Source: Klenkia sp.
GTDB taxonomy: Bacteria > Actinomycetota > Actinomycetes > Mycobacteriales > Geodermatophilaceae
DNA length: 7,759 nucleotides
Assembly: GCA_025966215.1 (NCBI GenBank)
Contig: JAOPVM010000146.1
Location: 1-7,759, forward strand
Direction of reading: 5' to 3'
Each line of letters opens with the position of its first letter. Positions within the stretch are counted from its first letter, which is position 1. The notes beneath the pieces were generated by a model. That model did not search any database. It was given only the letters and a program-made list of their open reading frames with translations, and was not told the DNA's origin. Position numbers and translations under genes: made by a program. Shown in pieces: positions 6,304-7,759 of the stretch.

Positions 6304-6320
6304 AGACGGGTCTCGTCTTC
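6304..6320. repeat. Short inverted repeat in the DUF3145 leader
   Basis: AAGACG (6304-6309) and CGTCTT (6315-6320) form perfect 6-bp arms around a 5-base centre, ending about 20 bases upstream of the DUF3145 start codon. It could be an operator or a leader hairpin just before the ribosome binding site. There is no further support. Confidence 0.25.
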
Positions 6321-6518
6321 CCCAACGGACCTGACTCGGATGGTGGTGCAGCAGTACGCCACGGGCGGTTCAGCGTGCTCGGATCAGTGTGCCCGACTAC
6401 CACGCCCGAGCGCCAGCGCGGGTTCGGATCGCTGGGCCAGATGTGCCAGATGTTGTTCATGTGACTGGTGGGACTCACCGTCACGGCGCCCACCCAGCTC
6501 ACCTGGGCAGTTGCCGCT

Positions 6519-6535
6519 CGTGACCTTCTCGTTAC
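6519..6535. promoter_or_regulatory. Direct hexamer repeat with 11-bp period, possible OmpR/MtrA-type response-regulator box
   Basis: CGTGAC (6519-6524) and CGTTAC (6530-6535) are in the same orientation and spaced exactly 11 bp. On the - strand they read GTAACG and GTCACG. OmpR-family regulators bind tandem half-sites with about one helical turn between them, and GTMAC-type half-sites are associated with actinobacterial MtrA. The identification is from memory and tentative. Confidence 0.25.
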
Positions 6536-6686
6536 GCAACGTGCGTGTCGGACGACCGGTCACGGTCCGTGTCGGTGTCACTGTCTGCGGGTGACATCGA
6601 CCCAACGCCGAGGGCGGCACGCAACCGCCACCCGGGAGACCTTCGTCTGCGGCCAGGCCGCGGTCCAGGTGCTCTGGAACGGCGCC

Positions 6687-6863
6687 GTGAACACCGGGAT
6701 CGTGGACTCCAGCGGCCCCTGGCACGCCGTGGAGGAGGGCCCTGCCGGCGTCGTGTTCTCCCTCTGCGGGCGCCAGGTGGCCCGCGCCGACGCCGCCGCC
6801 GAGTGGCCCGACGCTCGGCGCACGCCGGCCTGCGGCGTCTGCGCCGCCCTCGCCGAGGACTGA
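6687..6863 (+). CDS. Small hypothetical protein with possible His-Cys3 metal site
   Basis: I do not recognise this gene by name. From GTG 6687 it encodes 58 residues. His13 (in GPWHAV), Cys27 (in SLCGR) and the pair Cys49/Cys52 (in PACGVC) are arranged like a small zinc-ribbon-type site. No membrane segment or signal is visible. Nearly every codon from about 6627 to the stop ends in G or C, matching real genes nearby, whereas the frame further upstream does not. The 17-bp terminator just after it also supports a real transcript. The start is uncertain: 6687 has only a weak GGA nine bases upstream, GTG 6591 (90 residues), 6669 or 6702 are alternatives, and the codon bias starting before 6687 slightly favours a longer form. 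It converges on the OsmC gene. Confidence 0.6.
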   Translation: MNTGIVDSSGPWHAVEEGPAGVVFSLCGRQVARADAAAEWPDARRTPACGVCAALAED

Positions 6864-6891
6864 GCTCCCCCGGCACCGGTCCCCAGCACGC

Positions 6892-6929
6892 AGAACGCCC
6901 CGCCGCAGAGGTCTGCGGCGGGGCGTTCT
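6892..6929. terminator. Perfect 17-bp bidirectional terminator hairpin
   Basis: Positions 6892-6908 (AGAACGCCCCGCCGCAG) are the exact reverse complement of 6913-6929, with the 4-base loop AGGT. It lies between the stop of the small + strand gene and the stop of the - strand OsmC gene, so it can end transcripts from both sides. Only a few Ts follow on either strand. Confidence 0.88.
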
Positions 6930-6941
6930 CGGTCTCGAGGG

Positions 6942-7445
6942 TCAGGCGCGGCGCACCGTCATCGTGGGGGCGTCCTTGAGGGTCTGGGCGACCACGCAGT
7001 ACCGCTCGGTCAGCTCGGCGAGCTTGGCCAGCTTGGCGTCGTCGGCATCGGTGTCGACCTCGGCGACCACCTCGATCCCGGTCATCCCGACCGGCGCCTC
7101 CCGGGAGACCCCCAGCGTGCCGCGCGCGTCCATCCGGCCGTGCGCGGTGAGCTTCGCGCTGCGGATCTCGATGCTCATCGCGGTGGCCACCGAGCGCAGG
7201 GTCACCCCGGCGCAGCCCAGCAGGGCCTGGAGCAGCATGTCCCCGGAGCAGGCGTCCGAGCCGTCACCGCCGGTGGTGGGGTGGAAGCCGGCCCGCTGCG
7301 GGCCCGACCAGGTGTCGATGGTGGCGGTGATCCCGTCGTCCCGGAAGTCACCGACCGCGTGCAGGTCGGCGATCGCCGCCGACGGGTCGTCTTTGTAGGT
7401 CTGCTTGATCGGGGCCTGCATCTCGCGCAGGGCGGCGGCGTCCAT
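6942..7445 (-). CDS. OsmC family protein (probable thiol-dependent peroxidase)
   Basis: OsmC/Ohr-family proteins are cytoplasmic dimers that reduce organic hydroperoxides with a pair of cysteines. The 167-residue product shows the family's two cysteine sites: Cys78 in LLQALLGCAGVTL on the central helix, and Cys150 in ERYCVVAQTL, the equivalent of the CPVS/CPxxxTL site. An extra Cys66 lies in DACSGDM. The N-terminal DAAALREMQAPIKQTYKDDP resembles the longer OsmC-like subgroup rather than classical Ohr or OsmC, so substrate and role are uncertain. The ATG at 7445 is chosen because similar proteins begin at this point; GTG 7469 is in frame but adds eight unlike residues. Neither has a good ribosome binding site, so the message may be leaderless. 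It is a single gene, divergent from the tRNA at 7485. Confidence 0.87.
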   Translation of the reverse strand: MDAAALREMQAPIKQTYKDDPSAAIADLHAVGDFRDDGITATIDTWSGPQRAGFHPTTGGDGSDACSGDMLLQALLGCAGVTLRSVATAMSIEIRSAKLTAHGRMDARGTLGVSREAPVGMTGIEVVAEVDTDADDAKLAKLAELTERYCVVAQTLKDAPTMTVRRA

Positions 7446-7484
7446 GGCCCGAGTCAACCCGCATGGCACGCTGTCCGCACACGA

Positions 7485-7558
7485 GGGGCGGTAGCTCAGC
7501 CGGTCAGAGCATGGGACTCATAATCCCTGGGTCGTGGGTTCGAGCCCCACCCGCCCCA
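7485..7558 (+). tRNA. tRNA with CAU anticodon (elongator Met, or Ile2 if lysidine-modified)
   Basis: A full cloverleaf can be drawn. The acceptor stem GGGGCGG (7485-7491) pairs with CCGCCCC (7551-7557), followed by discriminator A7558. The D stem is GCTC/GAGC (7494-7497, 7507-7510). The anticodon arm is TGGGA-CTCATAA-TCCCT (7512-7528) with CAT at 7519-7521. The variable loop is GGGTC. The T arm is GTGGG-TTCGAGC-CCCAC (7534-7550). The anticodon stem has a U-U mismatch at pair 27-43. G1-C72 is paired and the three consecutive G-C pairs next to the loop are absent, so it is not the initiator. Met and Ile2 cannot be separated by eye. CC but not CCA is encoded after the discriminator base. Confidence 0.95.
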
Positions 7559-7699
7559 CCGATGTAGGTGCAGGTAAACGGCTTGCTGCCCGATTGTCGA
7601 TCTTGACGGCAAGGCTCCGTGCCCACCGTGTGCCCACCGGGCGGCCAGACGTCCGGCGAGGTCAGCGGCTTGCCGGGTGAATCCGCAGGTGAAGCTGAG
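7559..7699 (-). other. Spacer between inverted tRNA copies, possible integrase-tail relic
   Basis: This 141-base stretch carries the direct repeat GTGCCCACC (7619-7627 and 7630-7638, period 11). On the - strand that repeat translates as GGHTVGTEP, followed by CRQDRQSGSK. To my recollection a GGHTVGTE-like tail is common at the C-terminus of actinobacterial tyrosine integrases, which often sit beside tRNA attachment sites. No complete integrase frame, start codon or upstream catalytic residues are present. It is at best a remnant or attachment-region sequence. The alternative frame crossing both tRNAs is an artefact. Confidence 0.35.
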
Positions 7700-7759
7700 T
7701 GGGGCGGGTGGGGCTCGAACCCACGACCCAGGGATTATGAGTCCCAAGATCTGACCGGC
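7700..7759 (-). tRNA. Second CAU-anticodon tRNA, inverted, 5' end beyond the window
   Basis: The - strand from 7759 to 7700 covers the D loop, anticodon arm with CAT, variable loop, T arm and 3' acceptor strand of a tRNA. It matches the first tRNA at 58 of 60 bases. The two differences change the 3' D-stem strand from GAGC to GATC and base 26 from A to T. If the unseen 5' strand were still GCTC, the stem would have a C-U mismatch; if it is GATC, the stem is intact. It is therefore either a second working gene or a decaying or attachment-site copy. The missing 14 bases decide this. Confidence 0.75.

Larger units (their letters stand above)
6284..6686. other. Roughly 400-base region without a convincing gene
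   Basis: Open frames here lack the G/C-rich third positions seen in all surrounding genes, and none resembles a known protein. The stretch must hold the promoter of the DUF3145 gene (- strand) and of the small + strand gene at 6687. Visible elements are the inverted repeat at 6304-6320, a tandem 9-mer CCAGATGTG/CCAGATGTT (6437-6454), a direct hexamer repeat CGTGAC/CGTTAC spaced 11 bp (6519-6535), and two CGTGTCGG copies 24 bp apart (6544 and 6568). A weak promoter-like pair, TTGCCG (6511-6516) and TACGCA (6533-6538), could serve the + strand. No RNA gene was recognised. Confidence 0.5.
7499..7759. repeat. Inverted repeat made of two tRNA copies
   Basis: The arms 7499-7559 and 7699-7759 are reverse complements over 61 bases with only two mismatches (7509 versus 7749, and 7511 versus 7747), separated by 139 bases. 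The repeat probably continues past the window edge, since a full tRNA would need 14 more bases. It could form a long stem or support inversion by recombination. Confidence 0.9.

Noticed and set aside
6284..6502. N-terminal extension of the DUF3145 protein
   Set aside because: The extension has no family similarity, and the GTG at 6283 has a good ribosome binding site.
7496..7747. Possible - strand protein across both tRNAs
   Set aside because: The frame reads antisense through one tRNA and sense through the other, giving the familiar spurious tRNA-overlap peptide. It is not a gene.
1..7759. CRISPR array, defence island or biosynthetic toxin system
   Set aside because: No regularly spaced repeats, Cas-like, nuclease or toxin-antitoxin genes are present; the recognised content is primary metabolism, a peroxidase-like gene and tRNAs.

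Overview
The window is very GC-rich, with G or C at nearly every third codon position, and is clearly from an actinobacterium. The gene order (PucR-type FasR, fabD, fabH, acpP, fabF, then a DUF3145 gene) matches the fatty-acid locus of Streptomyces coelicolor. The acyl-CoA carboxylase beta gene directly behind the ketosynthase recalls the mycobacterial kasA-kasB-accD6 arrangement. The protein style suggests Geodermatophilaceae or a relative, but that placement is an inference from memory.

Positions 1-5670 hold a type II fatty-acid-synthesis operon read on the + strand. First comes the 3' end of a PucR-type regulator (FasR-like). A 146-base gap with a candidate operator follows, then fabD (malonyl-CoA:ACP transacylase), fabH (initiating ketosynthase, 4-base overlap with fabD), acpP (acyl carrier protein, TTG start), fabF (elongating ketosynthase) and an AccD6-like carboxyltransferase. 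Together they form malonyl-CoA, move malonate to ACP, and start and extend the acyl chain. The reductases and dehydratase are not in the window, and neither is the biotinylated carboxylase alpha subunit. Both gaps around acpP contain a short hairpin. A long GC-rich hairpin at 5673-5716 closes the operon.

Positions 5783-6283 hold a convergent DUF3145 gene. About 400 bases without a convincing gene follow; they are less codon-biased and carry several small repeats and possible promoter elements. After that comes a small + strand gene with a possible His/Cys metal site (6687-6863). It converges on an OsmC-family thiol peroxidase gene (6942-7445, - strand) across a perfect 17-bp bidirectional terminator.

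Positions 7485-7759 hold an intact tRNA with a CAU anticodon and, 141 bases further on, an inverted and nearly identical tRNA copy cut by the window edge. The spacer between them encodes, on the - strand, a peptide resembling the C-terminal tail of actinobacterial tyrosine integrases, so it may be an old integration scar.

The most unusual protein feature is in FabD. It carries a C-terminal extension of about 75 residues that reads as a barrel-sandwich (biotinyl/lipoyl-like) domain, with arginine where the modified lysine would be.
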